DNA of 64,000 nt from Pseudomonadota bacterium (GTDB lineage: Bacteria > Pseudomonadota > Gammaproteobacteria > Acidiferrobacterales > Acidiferrobacteraceae), in NCBI GenBank assembly GCA_021816625.1, contig JAKAXM010000004.1, positions 62,001 to 126,000 on the forward strand. Direction: 5' to 3'. The notes under the pieces are model-generated. The model did no database searches and had not been told where the DNA came from. It saw only the letters and a list, made by a program, of their open reading frames with translations. Position numbers and translations under genes: made by a program. Of the stretch, positions 1 to 8,356 are shown one piece after another (positions within the stretch are counted from its first letter, which is position 1; every line of letters begins with the position of its first letter).

Positions 1-960
1 GGTCACGGCATTGGTGCCCGCGCGCTTGGCAATGGCTATCGTGACCTCGGGAACCTCGATATTGCGGGGCCGCCGATGGGCGTAGGCCGGGCCAAAGCCG
101 ATGCTATGAACTGCTTTTATGCGTCCGGCGCCATCGGTCACCGTCGCCACGTCGCTCAAGTAGACCGGTCGGTGATCATAAAGACTCACCACGACGCGAC
201 CCACGTCGCGCGCCGAGCGCAGCATGGTGCCGGCATGGATAGTGGCGCGGCGATTGTGATTGGTGAAGTGTCCAGATGGTATCTCTACGTTGGTGGCCTT
301 CACGATCCTACGGATATCGTTGATCGTGACGTCATAGCGGCGCATGAGGCGAGGGTGCAGTACCACATTGATCTGGCGGCGTTGGCCGCCGATAAGGTAG
401 GCGAGCGAGGTGCCGGGCGTGCGGCGGAGATGGTGCAGTACCGCCACGGCGATCGCGCGTAACTGTACGGCGCTCATGCGGGTGCTCGCGAGCGAAATGG
501 TGACGATCGGCACCTCGTTGACATCAAGCGGCTGGATGATGGGCTGCTCGGTCCCAGGCGGCATGCGGTCCATATTGCTCATGATCTTGTTGTATAAGCG
601 GACCAGCGAGGCGACGCGGTTTTCGCCGACCTGAAATTTGACCGTGACGACCCCCATGGAGTCCAAGGCCAATCCATAGGTGTGGTGAATCCCGCGCATG
701 CCCCGCAATATGGCCTGCAGGGGATCGACGACGAGGTTTTTGACCTCGCGGGGATTAGCGCCGGGTTTCATGACGATGATGTTGGCGGCCGGCACGACGA
801 TCTGCGGGTTTTCCGTGCGCGGGGTGAGTTTCAAGGCCAAGAGGCCCGCAAGTATGGCCACCACGATAATGAGTACCGTGATCTTGCTTTCGACGAAATA
901 GCGCGTGAGTCGGCCCGATATGTTCAAGGGCTCTGCGGGGCGCGGATCAGGGGCTGCCAT
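1..960 (-). CDS. RND efflux transporter permease, N-terminal part
   Basis: Read on the minus strand from an ATG at 960, this frame runs open to the window edge (320 codons) and is absent from the ORF track because its stop lies outside. It starts MAAPDPRPAEPLNISGR, has a first membrane helix at about residues 25-45 (ITVLIIVVAILAGLLAL), then a periplasmic porter-type region with segments such as PRTENPQIVVPAANI, GANPREVKNLVVDPL and DVNEVPIVTISL. That is the layout of AcrB/HAE1/CusA-type proton-driven pumps in the inner membrane. It lies 17 bp downstream of a short adaptor-like lipoprotein and a TolC gene, so a three-part efflux system is likely. Substrate cannot be told. The segment reads like the subfamily often annotated as multidrug or hydrophobe/amphiphile exporters rather than heavy-metal CusA, but I am not sure. 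Confidence 0.85.
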   Translation of the reverse strand, partial: MAAPDPRPAEPLNISGRLTRYFVESKITVLIIVVAILAGLLALKLTPRTENPQIVVPAANIIVMKPGANPREVKNLVVDPLQAILRGMRGIHHTYGLALDSMGVVTVKFQVGENRVASLVRLYNKIMSNMDRMPPGTEQPIIQPLDVNEVPIVTISLASTRMSAVQLRAIAVAVLHHLRRTPGTSLAYLIGGQRRQINVVLHPRLMRRYDVTINDIRRIVKATNVEIPSGHFTNHNRRATIHAGTMLRSARDVGRVVVSLYDHRPVYLSDVATVTDGAGRIKAVHSIGFGPAYAHRRPRNIEVPEVTIAIAKRAGTNAVT

Positions 961-977
961 GATGTCCTCTCGTACGC

Positions 978-1349
978 TTAGCGGCCGGCGTGAATGGGGG
1001 TGCCGTCATAGATGCCGTTAAATGGCCCTAAGACCAAGGTCTCGTCGCCGGACAGTCCGCTCAGGATCTGCGCGCGCGCCGGGCTTAAGGCACCGAGCTT
1101 GATGAGCCGGAAGCGGGCACGACCATGGCGGCTCAGCACAAAGACGCCCGGTAGACCGGCCCGGATGACCACGGCATCGCGCGGGATGACGACGTCGCCC
1201 TCCCGGTCCCGGTCGAAGCGACGGTTAAGGGTGAGCGTCGGGCGGCTCACCACGGGCCGAACGGCCTTGGGTGCCGGTGCCGGGGGTTGGGCGTGGCAGC
1301 CGGTCACGATCAGCAAGGCCGCCGCGGGCCAGTAATGCGTGAGTCTCAT
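978..1349 (-). CDS. Very short lipoprotein, RND adaptor C-terminal domain only
   Basis: 123 residues. A lipobox ends at Cys18 (LLIVTGC), so the protein should be lipidated. A Pro/Ala linker follows, then about 75 residues resembling the C-terminal membrane-proximal region of RND periplasmic adaptors: VVIPRDAVVIRAGLPGVFV, FRLIKLG, ILSGLSGDETLVLGPFNGIYDGTPI. Normal adaptors are 350-400 residues with a coiled-coil hairpin and lipoyl domain; neither is present. The start overlaps the stop of the upstream TolC gene (ATGA), so there is no room for a longer N-terminus. The pump gene follows after 17 bp. Either this is a real minimal adaptor, or it is a shrunken remnant kept in the operon; the clean lipobox and intact coupling favour a working gene. 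Confidence 0.75.
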   Translation of the reverse strand: MRLTHYWPAAALLIVTGCHAQPPAPAPKAVRPVVSRPTLTLNRRFDRDREGDVVIPRDAVVIRAGLPGVFVLSRHGRARFRLIKLGALSPARAQILSGLSGDETLVLGPFNGIYDGTPIHAGR

Positions 1350-2836
1350 GAGGCGGGCCTGAGGGCGGGAAGCCTCGTGAGGGACAACTGTCCGCAGGCC
1401 GCTGCCAGGGCGGCGCGGTTGGCGGCGAGCGCGTAGAGGGCGGCCAGCCGGGCTTCACGGGCCTGTACGAGCCCCTGTTCCGAATTCAGCAAGTCGAGCA
1501 GGATGGTCCGGCCTTCCCCGTAGCGCACGCGCGTGAGCGCGACGGCGCGCCGGGCACGGCCAACAGTGGCGCGCGCAATGTCATAGCGGGTCAAGGCGTT
1601 CTGCATGTCTTCGTAGGCCTGTGTCACTTGGTAGCGGATGTGGGCGCGCAGGCCCGCGAGCCGGCCCGCGAGCGTTGCGGCTTGGGCGAGGAGCACCGCG
1701 GCGTGGTCCCGGTTGCGGCCCCCGTCGTAGAGGGACTTGCTGATGACGGCACCTACCGTCCAGGCGTTATGCCGGATCCCGGGAGTTTCACTAAACCATT
1801 GGGTCTGGGCCATCAGCCGGACCTGGACCGAGGAGCGATCACGCGCGGCCCGCGCGCGGGCATAGGCAGCCTTGATCTCGCCCTGCAAGGCCTTCACGTC
1901 GGGACGGTGGTCCAAGGCTTGCTGTACGTAATAGGAAAGGGGTCGGCGGGGAAGGGTACCCCGCGTAAACGCCAGGTGTGGTATGACGACCGTGACACCC
2001 GGCCCTGCACCCATGGCCAGCACGAGATTATCGGTCGCGATGCGCACGTCGCCACGGGCTTGGGCCAGCAGGCCCTGGTCGGCTCCCAGATTCACGTCGG
2101 CGGTCAAGGCGTCGGAATGGACGATACGGCCCTGGGCATAAAGGCTCGCGGCCGTGCGGGCATGACCGGCTGCGGCAGCGACGGCGCGCCGTGCCACGGC
2201 CACCGCCTCCCGGGCCATGATGACACCCTCGTAGGCCTGGATCACGCCGGCCATCACCGTCTGCCGGTTGCGGGCCGCGGCCGCTTGCGCCGCTTGGCGC
2301 CCGTAACGGCCGGCCCTGGTCGCATCATGGCGGGCCCCGCCCATGTAGATCGGCCAGGCGAGCGACAGGGTCGTCGTGCCCAGGCGGGTCACGCCGGGAT
2401 AATTCAAGGCGCTGGGGGCGAAGGCCGTAGCCGTAACTTGGCGGCGTTCCAGCTCCGCCGACAACGCCTCCAGGGGATTGTTACTAAAGAGATAGCCGTA
2501 ACTTACGCCGATCGCCGGCTGCCAGGCGCTGTTGGTGAGCTTAAGCTGCGCGCGCGCCCGCGCTTCCTGTGCCCGGGCTATGGCGGTCTGGCTGCTGTGT
2601 TTCAAGGCAAAGGCCACGGCCTCACGCAAGGTAAAGGTCCGGCCCTGCGCGGCCCCCAGGCACAATATGAAACCCAGTGCGCAGGCCGCCGCCCGCGCCG
2701 GCGTTAATGGGTACGCCTCATGCGAGCCACCCGCTGCCCGGCTCGGGCCGGCGTGGCGCCTAACGGTAGCCCCGTGTCCCCGACTGGGGCGGAGATCGAA
2801 GCCGGCGGCCGTGGTCAACGTTCCATATTGTCGCAT
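1346..2836 (-). CDS. TolC-family outer-membrane efflux channel
   Basis: 496 residues with two outer-membrane-efflux repeats (about 70-270 and 285-485), typical of TolC-like trimeric channels: FTLREAVAFALKHS at the start of the mature part, SLAWPIYMGGARHDATRAG and ISKSLYDGGRNRDHAAV as the paired strand motifs. The signal-peptide core (ACALGFILCLGAAQG) lies unusually far in, at about residues 50-65. The ATG at 2836 has a strong ribosome site (GGGAGG, 4 nt upstream), and no ATG/GTG start lies nearer the signal, so the long leader may be real or the true start may be a weak codon. First gene of a leftward operon with the short adaptor and RND pump. It would form the exit duct through the outer membrane. 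Confidence 0.88.
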   Translation of the reverse strand: MRQYGTLTTAAGFDLRPSRGHGATVRRHAGPSRAAGGSHEAYPLTPARAAACALGFILCLGAAQGRTFTLREAVAFALKHSSQTAIARAQEARARAQLKLTNSAWQPAIGVSYGYLFSNNPLEALSAELERRQVTATAFAPSALNYPGVTRLGTTTLSLAWPIYMGGARHDATRAGRYGRQAAQAAAARNRQTVMAGVIQAYEGVIMAREAVAVARRAVAAAAGHARTAASLYAQGRIVHSDALTADVNLGADQGLLAQARGDVRIATDNLVLAMGAGPGVTVVIPHLAFTRGTLPRRPLSYYVQQALDHRPDVKALQGEIKAAYARARAARDRSSVQVRLMAQTQWFSETPGIRHNAWTVGAVISKSLYDGGRNRDHAAVLLAQAATLAGRLAGLRAHIRYQVTQAYEDMQNALTRYDIARATVGRARRAVALTRVRYGEGRTILLDLLNSEQGLVQAREARLAALYALAANRAALAAACGQLSLTRLPALRPAS

Positions 2837-3132
2837 GCGCCCTCCCTGTGCCGTAACGTCGCGCGCCGTGATATATTAGCAAATAATGTTTTACTTAATA
2901 AAGCATGGGGACGTGCGGCGCCCCTGCCTTACGGCCGCAGTGTAACGATTCGCGCGGCGCTTTGCCTCGTCCGGGCCTAGCCTGCGGGCCGCTTGCTAGG
3001 GGGCGTGTCCGGAGGTCGGGCAGGGCCCTGCCGAAAAGTTGGGGGCAGCAGGCCCTGTGGGGTACCCTTGTGGTTTCGGGGAGCGTTACGGCCAGGGACC
3101 AGGGTGCCATTGATTAGGGGTGACGAGGACCC
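2837..3132. promoter_or_regulatory. Divergent promoter region between efflux operon and HD-GYP gene
   Basis: About 300 bases without a convincing gene. An AT-rich island at about 2868-2907 (gatatattagcaaataatg) stands out from the GC-rich surroundings and is the likely promoter area for the leftward tolC gene; possible -10 boxes overlap the TAATATATC stretch on the minus strand. The small ORFs in the track across this region have no family features. No operator repeat was seen. Confidence 0.4.
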
Positions 3133-4455
3133 ATGGCAAAGCCGGTGCGAGTCCAGGACATCGAAAAGGGGATGTATGTGGTCGACCTGGATCGGCCATG
3201 GACCGAGACACCCTTTCTGTTCCAAGGATTTGAGGTACGCACGGATGAGCAGATCCGGGAATTGCAGCGCTTGTGCCGCTATGTCTACGTCAGTGAGACG
3301 GCCGATCCGGGCCTGGCGCCCCGGCCGGTCGGCCAGCGCCTCCGGAGCGGCGAACGCGCCGGGGCGACCCAGACCGGCCGCCGGACTCGCGAGCCGCGCG
3401 TTTCGGTAGACGGCGACACCCACGATGCCGGGATCCTGGCGGCCTCGCGGACCGTCCGGCGCACATCCCCCCGCTATGAGAATGCAGCCCCCCTCGCCGA
3501 AGAGATCGCGGTCGCCCGCGTCCTCGAAACCCAGGCCCGCGAGTTCGTCTATACCCTGCACGACGATGTCCGTTTGGGTCGCCCGATCGACGTGGAACGC
3601 CTTCAGGCCTTGGTTGCGGACATGGTGGCAAGCGTCATTCGCAATCCCGACGCGCTGATCTGGTTTACGCAACTCCGTGAGCAGCACGTCTATACGGCCC
3701 TGCATAGCATCCGTGTGGCGATTCTGGCCCTGGTCCTCGGCCGCCATTTGGACCTCGCGGTGTCGGAGCTCCATGTCCTGGGTGTCGGGGCGCTGCTTCA
3801 TGATATTGGCAAGCTCAAGGTCCCCGGCGAATTGCTGGACAAACCCGAGCCCCTGACCGACCCTGAATTCGAACTCATAAAGACCCACGTGCCGGCGGGC
3901 GTCAAGATCTTGGAGGCGGCATCGCGTATCCCGGTCGCTGCTATAGAGGTCGCCGCCTGTCATCACGAACGCTACACGGGGGGTGGTTACGCCCGCGGCC
4001 TGGCCGGTGACCGCATTGGACTTTTTGGGCTCATCGGCGCCATTGTGGATAGCTATGACGCGATGACGAGTGATCGGGCCTACCGCCAAGGCAGGTCCCC
4101 GTACGAAGCCTTGGGGACGCTGTACGCCATGCGCGACAAGGGCTATCACGCAGGCTTGGTCGATCAGTTCATACAGTGTCTGGGCACCTACCCCATAGGC
4201 AGCGTGGTGGAGTTGACGAACGGCGCTATCGGTGTGGTCATCGCCGTGAACCCGCGCCGCTATCTGCGCCCGACCGTGGCTCTTGCCTTGAACGCTGACA
4301 ACACCCCCTGCCCTGAGCGCACCATCCTGGATTTGGGCGCCACGCCCCGGAGCGGCCCGGGGGCCGTGGACGTGCGCCGCGTCTTGGCGCCTGGCGCCCA
4401 TGGGGTCCAGGGCGCCGACTATATGCCAGGCCGGATCGTGAGGGCCCTGCCCTAG
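3133..4455 (+). CDS. HD-GYP domain protein with N-terminal DUF3391
   Basis: 440 residues. The N-terminus (KGMYVVDLDRPW, FLFQGFEV) is the DUF3391 region found in front of many HD-GYP proteins. The HD-GYP domain follows at about 170-370: HSIRVAILAL, the metal motif LLHDIGKLKVP near residue 222, a TH pair (IKTHVPAGVKIL), HHERY near 277 and DSYDAMTSDRAYR near 310. HD-GYP proteins hydrolyse cyclic di-GMP. The signature stretch here reads HHERYTGGGYARGL: the usual DGxGYP is changed (G for D, A for P), which may affect activity or partner binding. It stands alone, divergent from the efflux operon. Cytoplasmic; no membrane segment. Confidence 0.88.
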   Translation: MAKPVRVQDIEKGMYVVDLDRPWTETPFLFQGFEVRTDEQIRELQRLCRYVYVSETADPGLAPRPVGQRLRSGERAGATQTGRRTREPRVSVDGDTHDAGILAASRTVRRTSPRYENAAPLAEEIAVARVLETQAREFVYTLHDDVRLGRPIDVERLQALVADMVASVIRNPDALIWFTQLREQHVYTALHSIRVAILALVLGRHLDLAVSELHVLGVGALLHDIGKLKVPGELLDKPEPLTDPEFELIKTHVPAGVKILEAASRIPVAAIEVAACHHERYTGGGYARGLAGDRIGLFGLIGAIVDSYDAMTSDRAYRQGRSPYEALGTLYAMRDKGYHAGLVDQFIQCLGTYPIGSVVELTNGAIGVVIAVNPRRYLRPTVALALNADNTPCPERTILDLGATPRSGPGAVDVRRVLAPGAHGVQGADYMPGRIVRALP

Positions 4456-4859
4456 AACGGTTTAACGACCACCAGAATGACGATCGCGATCAAAATCAGG
4501 ACGGGGATCTCGTTTATGACACGGTAGAAGGTGGCGCTGCGTTTTTGTCCGCGCGCCAGTTCCCGGCACAGGTATCCGAGATAGATGTGGTAGGCGATCA
4601 GCAGCGCTACTAAGCCCGCTTTGATATCAATCCAGAGCCCCCGGAAGCCAAAACCCCACCATAACCACAGCCCCAGGCTCACGGCGAGGATGGCGCTCGG
4701 TGTCGTGAACCGGTAGAGCCGCCGTTCCATGACCACGAAACGAGCGAGCCCGGCCGGATCCTCGGTCGTGCTGTGGTAGACAAATAGTCGCGGCAGATAA
4801 AAAAGACCCGCAAACCAGGTGATCACGAAGACGATGTGGAAGGCTTTGATCCAGAGCAT
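4452..4859 (-). CDS. hemJ: Protoporphyrinogen IX oxidase, HemJ type
   Basis: Starting at the ATG at 4859 gives 135 residues, the usual HemJ length; the longer ORF in the track adds 50 residues of shadow sequence. The N-terminus LWIKAFHIVFVITWFAGLFYLPRLFVYH is the hallmark of the family, with the conserved haem-ligand histidine. Four membrane helices are evident, ending VLILIAIVILVVVKPF. HemJ oxidises protoporphyrinogen to protoporphyrin, the penultimate haem step, at the inner membrane. It overlaps the upstream hemW stop by one base (TGATG), so translation is coupled and both genes serve haem metabolism. Confidence 0.88.
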   Translation of the reverse strand: MLWIKAFHIVFVITWFAGLFYLPRLFVYHSTTEDPAGLARFVVMERRLYRFTTPSAILAVSLGLWLWWGFGFRGLWIDIKAGLVALLIAYHIYLGYLCRELARGQKRSATFYRVINEIPVLILIAIVILVVVKPF

Positions 4860-6040
4860 CAGCGGGCCCGCGCGGGCCGGTCTTTGCGGCCCTCTAGGTT
4901 GTCTAGGATATCGGCTAGTAGCGAGTCGAGGAAACGCCGCCCGAGGGCGGTGGCGCGCACCCCGTCTGCGTCCCAGGCGAGCAGGCCGCGCCGCACCGGC
5001 TCGCGCCACAAGGCCTGCAGATCCGTTAGGCCCTGGCCGGTACGCGCGCGCAGGAGTCCTTCGTCAAAACCCCGCGTCAAGCGCAGGTTATTGAGAAGAA
5101 ACTCAAAGATCAGGTCGGTCCGCGCGAGCACACGCCGTGTGGCGACCCTATCGGTGGCCGTGAGGTAGCGCTGCGGATCTTGCATGCGGACCTCTCGTAC
5201 CACGGTGCCGGCGGCATCTGTAAGCTTGCTGTGGGCGCCTGCGCCGAGCCCTAGGTAATCGCCGAAGCGCCAATAGTTGAGATTATGGCGGGCCTGCTGT
5301 CCGGGGCGCGCGTAGGCCGAGACCTCGTAGCGCTCGTAACCGGCGCCGGCCGCGATCTGCGTTACCTGTTCCTCGATGGCAAGGCGCATATCTTCTTCCG
5401 GTAGGGCCGGGGGATTATGGGCAAAAGCGGTGTGGGCTTCGATCGTGAGCTCATATAAGGATAGGTGGGGCGGGTGCACGGCGAGCACTCCTTCCATATC
5501 GGTCCGCGCCGCGTCAGGGGTCTGGCCGGGCAGACCGTACATGATATCGACATTGAAGGAGGCAAAGCCCGCCGCGGCCGCGGCCTCCATGGCCGCCCAT
5601 CCCGCGCGTGCATCATGGATGCGCCCCAACGCCTTCAAGGCGGCATCGTGCAGGCTCTGTACCCCCAGCGAGAGCCGGTTGACCCCCGCCTCGCGAAAGG
5701 CCTGGAAGCGCGCCGCCTCGACCGTGCCCGGGTTGGCCTCAAGGGTGATCTCCGCGTCGGCGGCGAGCCGCACGCGGCCGGCTACCCCGGCGAGCAAGGA
5801 GGCGACGGCGGCCCCGGAAAAGAGACTGGGCGTACCACCGCCAAAAAATACGCTGCCGATTGTGCGGTCTTGTATGGTGGCCTGGGCGGCGTCGAGGTCT
5901 GCGAGCACCGCCGCCACATAGGCGGCCTCCGGCAGGGGCCCGCGCTGAGGCAGCGAGTGAAAGTCACAGTAAGGGCATTTCACCACGCACCACGGGATGT
6001 GGATATAGAGACTCAGCGGGGGTAATGGGGCCGGCTGCAT
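4859..6040 (-). CDS. hemW: Radical SAM haem chaperone HemW
   Basis: 393 residues. YIHIPWCVVKCPYCDFHS carries the CxxxCxxC radical-SAM cluster motif near residue 20; FFGGGTPSLFSG and NLNYWRFGDYLGLGAGAHS are HemW/HemN-family landmarks. The family was long annotated as oxygen-independent coproporphyrinogen oxidase; short members like this one act as haem chaperones (established for HemW). The gene lies between rdgB (1-bp gap) and hemJ (1-bp overlap) in a tight leftward operon; the rdgB-hemW neighbourhood is common in proteobacteria. Confidence 0.9.
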   Translation of the reverse strand: MQPAPLPPLSLYIHIPWCVVKCPYCDFHSLPQRGPLPEAAYVAAVLADLDAAQATIQDRTIGSVFFGGGTPSLFSGAAVASLLAGVAGRVRLAADAEITLEANPGTVEAARFQAFREAGVNRLSLGVQSLHDAALKALGRIHDARAGWAAMEAAAAAGFASFNVDIMYGLPGQTPDAARTDMEGVLAVHPPHLSLYELTIEAHTAFAHNPPALPEEDMRLAIEEQVTQIAAGAGYERYEVSAYARPGQQARHNLNYWRFGDYLGLGAGAHSKLTDAAGTVVREVRMQDPQRYLTATDRVATRRVLARTDLIFEFLLNNLRLTRGFDEGLLRARTGQGLTDLQALWREPVRRGLLAWDADGVRATALGRRFLDSLLADILDNLEGRKDRPARAR

Positions 6041-6041
6041 G

Positions 6042-6635
6042 TCAGACGTGCCGTTCGAAGGCCCGAGTCAGGGCGCGCAGGGCCTGGCCGCGGTGACTGA
6101 TCCGGCGCTTTTCCTCGGGATCGAGGACTGCCGCCGAGCAGCGGTGGGTCGGGACGTAAAAGAGGGGATCGTACCCAAAGCCTCCGTCGCCTTGAGCGCT
6201 CATGAGGATGCGGCCCTCCCAGATCCCTTCGGCGATGAGCGGGCGGGGATCATGCGCATGGCGCAGGAACACGAGCACGCAGTAAAATCGCGCCTGGCGG
6301 CGGTCTTCCGGGGTGTCGGCGAGCGCGGCCAGCAAGGCCTCACGATTGCGGCTATCGTCGGCCCCGTCGCCAGCAAACCGTGCCGAATGGATACCGGGAC
6401 GGCCGCCGAGGGCATCGACCTCGAGCCCCGAGTCGTCGGCGAGCGCGGGCAGCCCGCTTATAGCCGCCGCGTGGCGGGCCTTTAGGAGGGCGTTTTCGAC
6501 GAACGTCAGGCCATCCTCGCAAGCCGGCCCGATCCCGAGACTATCTTGGGCCACCAGGGTTACGCCCTGCTCGCCGAGCGCCCCTGCAAACTCGCGGAGC
6601 TTCCCGCTGTTATGGGTGGCGCATACGACCCTCAT
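6042..6635 (-). CDS. rdgB: XTP/dITP pyrophosphatase (RdgB/HAM1)
   Basis: 197 residues, normal family length. Motifs: [11 protein letters not shown] at the N-terminus (substrate loop), [22 protein letters not shown], and GFGYDPLF near the C-terminus. It removes deaminated purine nucleotides such as ITP and XTP from the pool, preventing their incorporation into DNA and RNA. The start overlaps the end of rph by 4 bp, and hemW follows directly, so rph-rdgB-hemW-hemJ form one leftward transcription unit. Confidence 0.93.
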   Translation of the reverse strand: MRVVCATHNSGKLREFAGALGEQGVTLVAQDSLGIGPACEDGLTFVENALLKARHAAAISGLPALADDSGLEVDALGGRPGIHSARFAGDGADDSRNREALLAALADTPEDRRQARFYCVLVFLRHAHDPRPLIAEGIWEGRILMSAQGDGGFGYDPLFYVPTHRCSAAVLDPEEKRRISHRGQALRALTRAFERHV

Positions 6636-7354
6636 AGGTCTTGCGCCAGGGCCTGGCGTTGCGCTTCCAATAGCTGCTGGATGCCGGCACGGGCGAGCTC
6701 GGTCATGGCCAGCATGGCCTCGAAGGGAAAGCTGCCGCGCTCGGCCGTGCCTTGGAGTTCCACGAAGCCGCCGTTGCTGTCCATGACGACATTCATGTCG
6801 GTTTCGGCATTCGAGTCTTCGCTGTAGTCAAGGTCCAGCACCGGGGTCCCGTTATAAATGCCGACCGAGACCGAGGCGATCTGCCGACGCAGAGGGTCTT
6901 CCTTCACGAGTTTGCGCGAACGCAGCAGGCCCACCGCATCGGCCAGTGCCACATAGCCGCCTGTGATCGCGGCCGTTCGCGTCCCGCCGTCGGCCTGTAG
7001 GACGTCGCAGTCTATGGTTATGGTGCGTTCGCCGAGCGCCTTCAGGTCCACGGCCGCCCGCAGCGACCGGCCGATCAAGCGTTGGATCTCGACGGTGCGC
7101 CCATCCTGCTTGCCGCGCGCCGCCTCCCGTTGCGTGCGTTGGCCGGTCGCGCGTGGCAACATACCGTACTCGGCGGTGACCCACCCTTGGCCCCGGCCTT
7201 TGAGGAAAGGGGGCACCCGCTCCTCTATGCTGGCCGTGCACAATACCCGGGTGGCCCCGAATTCGATCAATACCGAGCCCTCCGCATAGCGCGTGAACTT
7301 ACGGGTTATCGTGATGGCGCGCAGGCTGTCGGCGCTCCGTCCGCTTGGTCTCAT
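6632..7354 (-). CDS. rph: Ribonuclease PH
   Basis: 240 residues, full length. [21 protein letters not shown] at the N-terminus, then [35 protein letters not shown] and the [23 protein letters not shown] stretch are near-invariant in RNase PH. It trims the 3' ends of tRNA precursors using phosphate. First gene of the rph-rdgB-hemW-hemJ unit, separated by 87 bp from the upstream phosphatase gene. Confidence 0.95.
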   Translation of the reverse strand: MRPSGRSADSLRAITITRKFTRYAEGSVLIEFGATRVLCTASIEERVPPFLKGRGQGWVTAEYGMLPRATGQRTQREAARGKQDGRTVEIQRLIGRSLRAAVDLKALGERTITIDCDVLQADGGTRTAAITGGYVALADAVGLLRSRKLVKEDPLRRQIASVSVGIYNGTPVLDLDYSEDSNAETDMNVVMDSNGGFVELQGTAERGSFPFEAMLAMTELARAGIQQLLEAQRQALAQDL

Positions 7355-7441
7355 GAGGGCGTCCTTTGCAATCCTAAAGTAGGGGGGAGGGGCCGTAGTC
7401 TAGCAGAGAAGCGCGCGCCGCTCACGGCAAGCCCCGGCTTC

Positions 7442-8320
7442 TTAGATGTCCTGCGGATCCTTTTTGGAGGCGGCGGTAAGCGCCCTGACCTTGCGTTCGA
7501 CTATGAGCTTGCGCCCGTCCTCCCAAAACCCCTTGGCGTCGAGGCGGCGGGGTCCTGGGGCTAGTCCGAGGGCCACCCCCGCCCGGTCTTCCCAGCGCAG
7601 GGCGGCCCCGCTGATGTTGTCGGCGGCCTGTGCGCGCCGGGTCTCGGCGGCGAGCAATAGGTCGGCGACCCCGTTTTCCAAGACGGGATCGGCGAGCAGG
7701 GATGCGATGCGGGCCGGCGGCAAGGCCTCCCAAACCCCATCGCTGCAGAGCAGCAGGGTATCCCCGGTCTTAAGGGGGGTTTCGGCACTTAGGCTCACGG
7801 TCGGATCAGAGCGGCCGCCGAGACAGGCCAGCAGCCGGCTCTTGTCGGGGTGGGCGAGCGATTCTGCCTCGCTTAGGATGCCGCGCGTGCGGAATACGTC
7901 GATCGTCGTATCATCCTGGGTGCGCGTAAGCAGTTTCCGGTCGCGGAAATGGTAGAGGCGGCTATCGCCGATATGACCCCAGTAGGCGCAGCCGTCCTGC
8001 ACGAGGCATAAGACACCCGTGGTCCGCGGCTCGACCGACGGGCCCAGACGTTTGCCGAGTTCCCGCAATGCGTGGTGGGCCTGAAACATGATGAGCGCCA
8101 CGAAATTGGACGGATCCAGGATGCGGGTCGTGCGCACGGCTCGGAAGGCCTGGGTGGCCACCCGGCAAAAGGTCGCCGATGCGACCTCGCCGCCCTTGTG
8201 CCCTCCGAGTCCATCGCCCAGCGCCATCAGGACCGCGCCGTCGCGTTCGGCGACTGCGACCCGGTCTTCGTTATGGGCCCGACCTCCTTGGCGCGAGCCC
8301 TGTGCGCATGTGTATTTCAT
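7442..8320 (-). CDS. PP2C-family serine/threonine protein phosphatase
   Basis: 292 residues with PPM/PP2C metal motifs in order: GGRAHNEDRVAVAE near residue 15, ALGDGLGGHKGGEVAS near 35, YWGHIGDSRLYHFRD near 115, LLLCSDGVWEALP near 190 and ADNISG near 235. It removes phosphate from Ser/Thr residues. The kinase gene just upstream (36-bp gap, same strand) is the likely partner. No membrane segment, so both are cytoplasmic. No type VI secretion or FHA gene is nearby to suggest a target. Confidence 0.9.
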   Translation of the reverse strand: MKYTCAQGSRQGGRAHNEDRVAVAERDGAVLMALGDGLGGHKGGEVASATFCRVATQAFRAVRTTRILDPSNFVALIMFQAHHALRELGKRLGPSVEPRTTGVLCLVQDGCAYWGHIGDSRLYHFRDRKLLTRTQDDTTIDVFRTRGILSEAESLAHPDKSRLLACLGGRSDPTVSLSAETPLKTGDTLLLCSDGVWEALPPARIASLLADPVLENGVADLLLAAETRRAQAADNISGAALRWEDRAGVALGLAPGPRRLDAKGFWEDGRKLIVERKVRALTAASKKDPQDI

Positions 8321-8356
8321 GTGTGTCCCCCCACCCCAAGCCCGGGTCGCCGATTT

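Noticed and set aside
1628-2707. 359-residue plus-strand ORF opposite the TolC gene
   Set aside because: Antisense to a well-supported OEP-family gene, with no domain of its own.
2977-4401. 474-residue minus-strand ORF opposite the HD-GYP gene
   Set aside because: No family features; antisense shadow of a clear HD-GYP protein.
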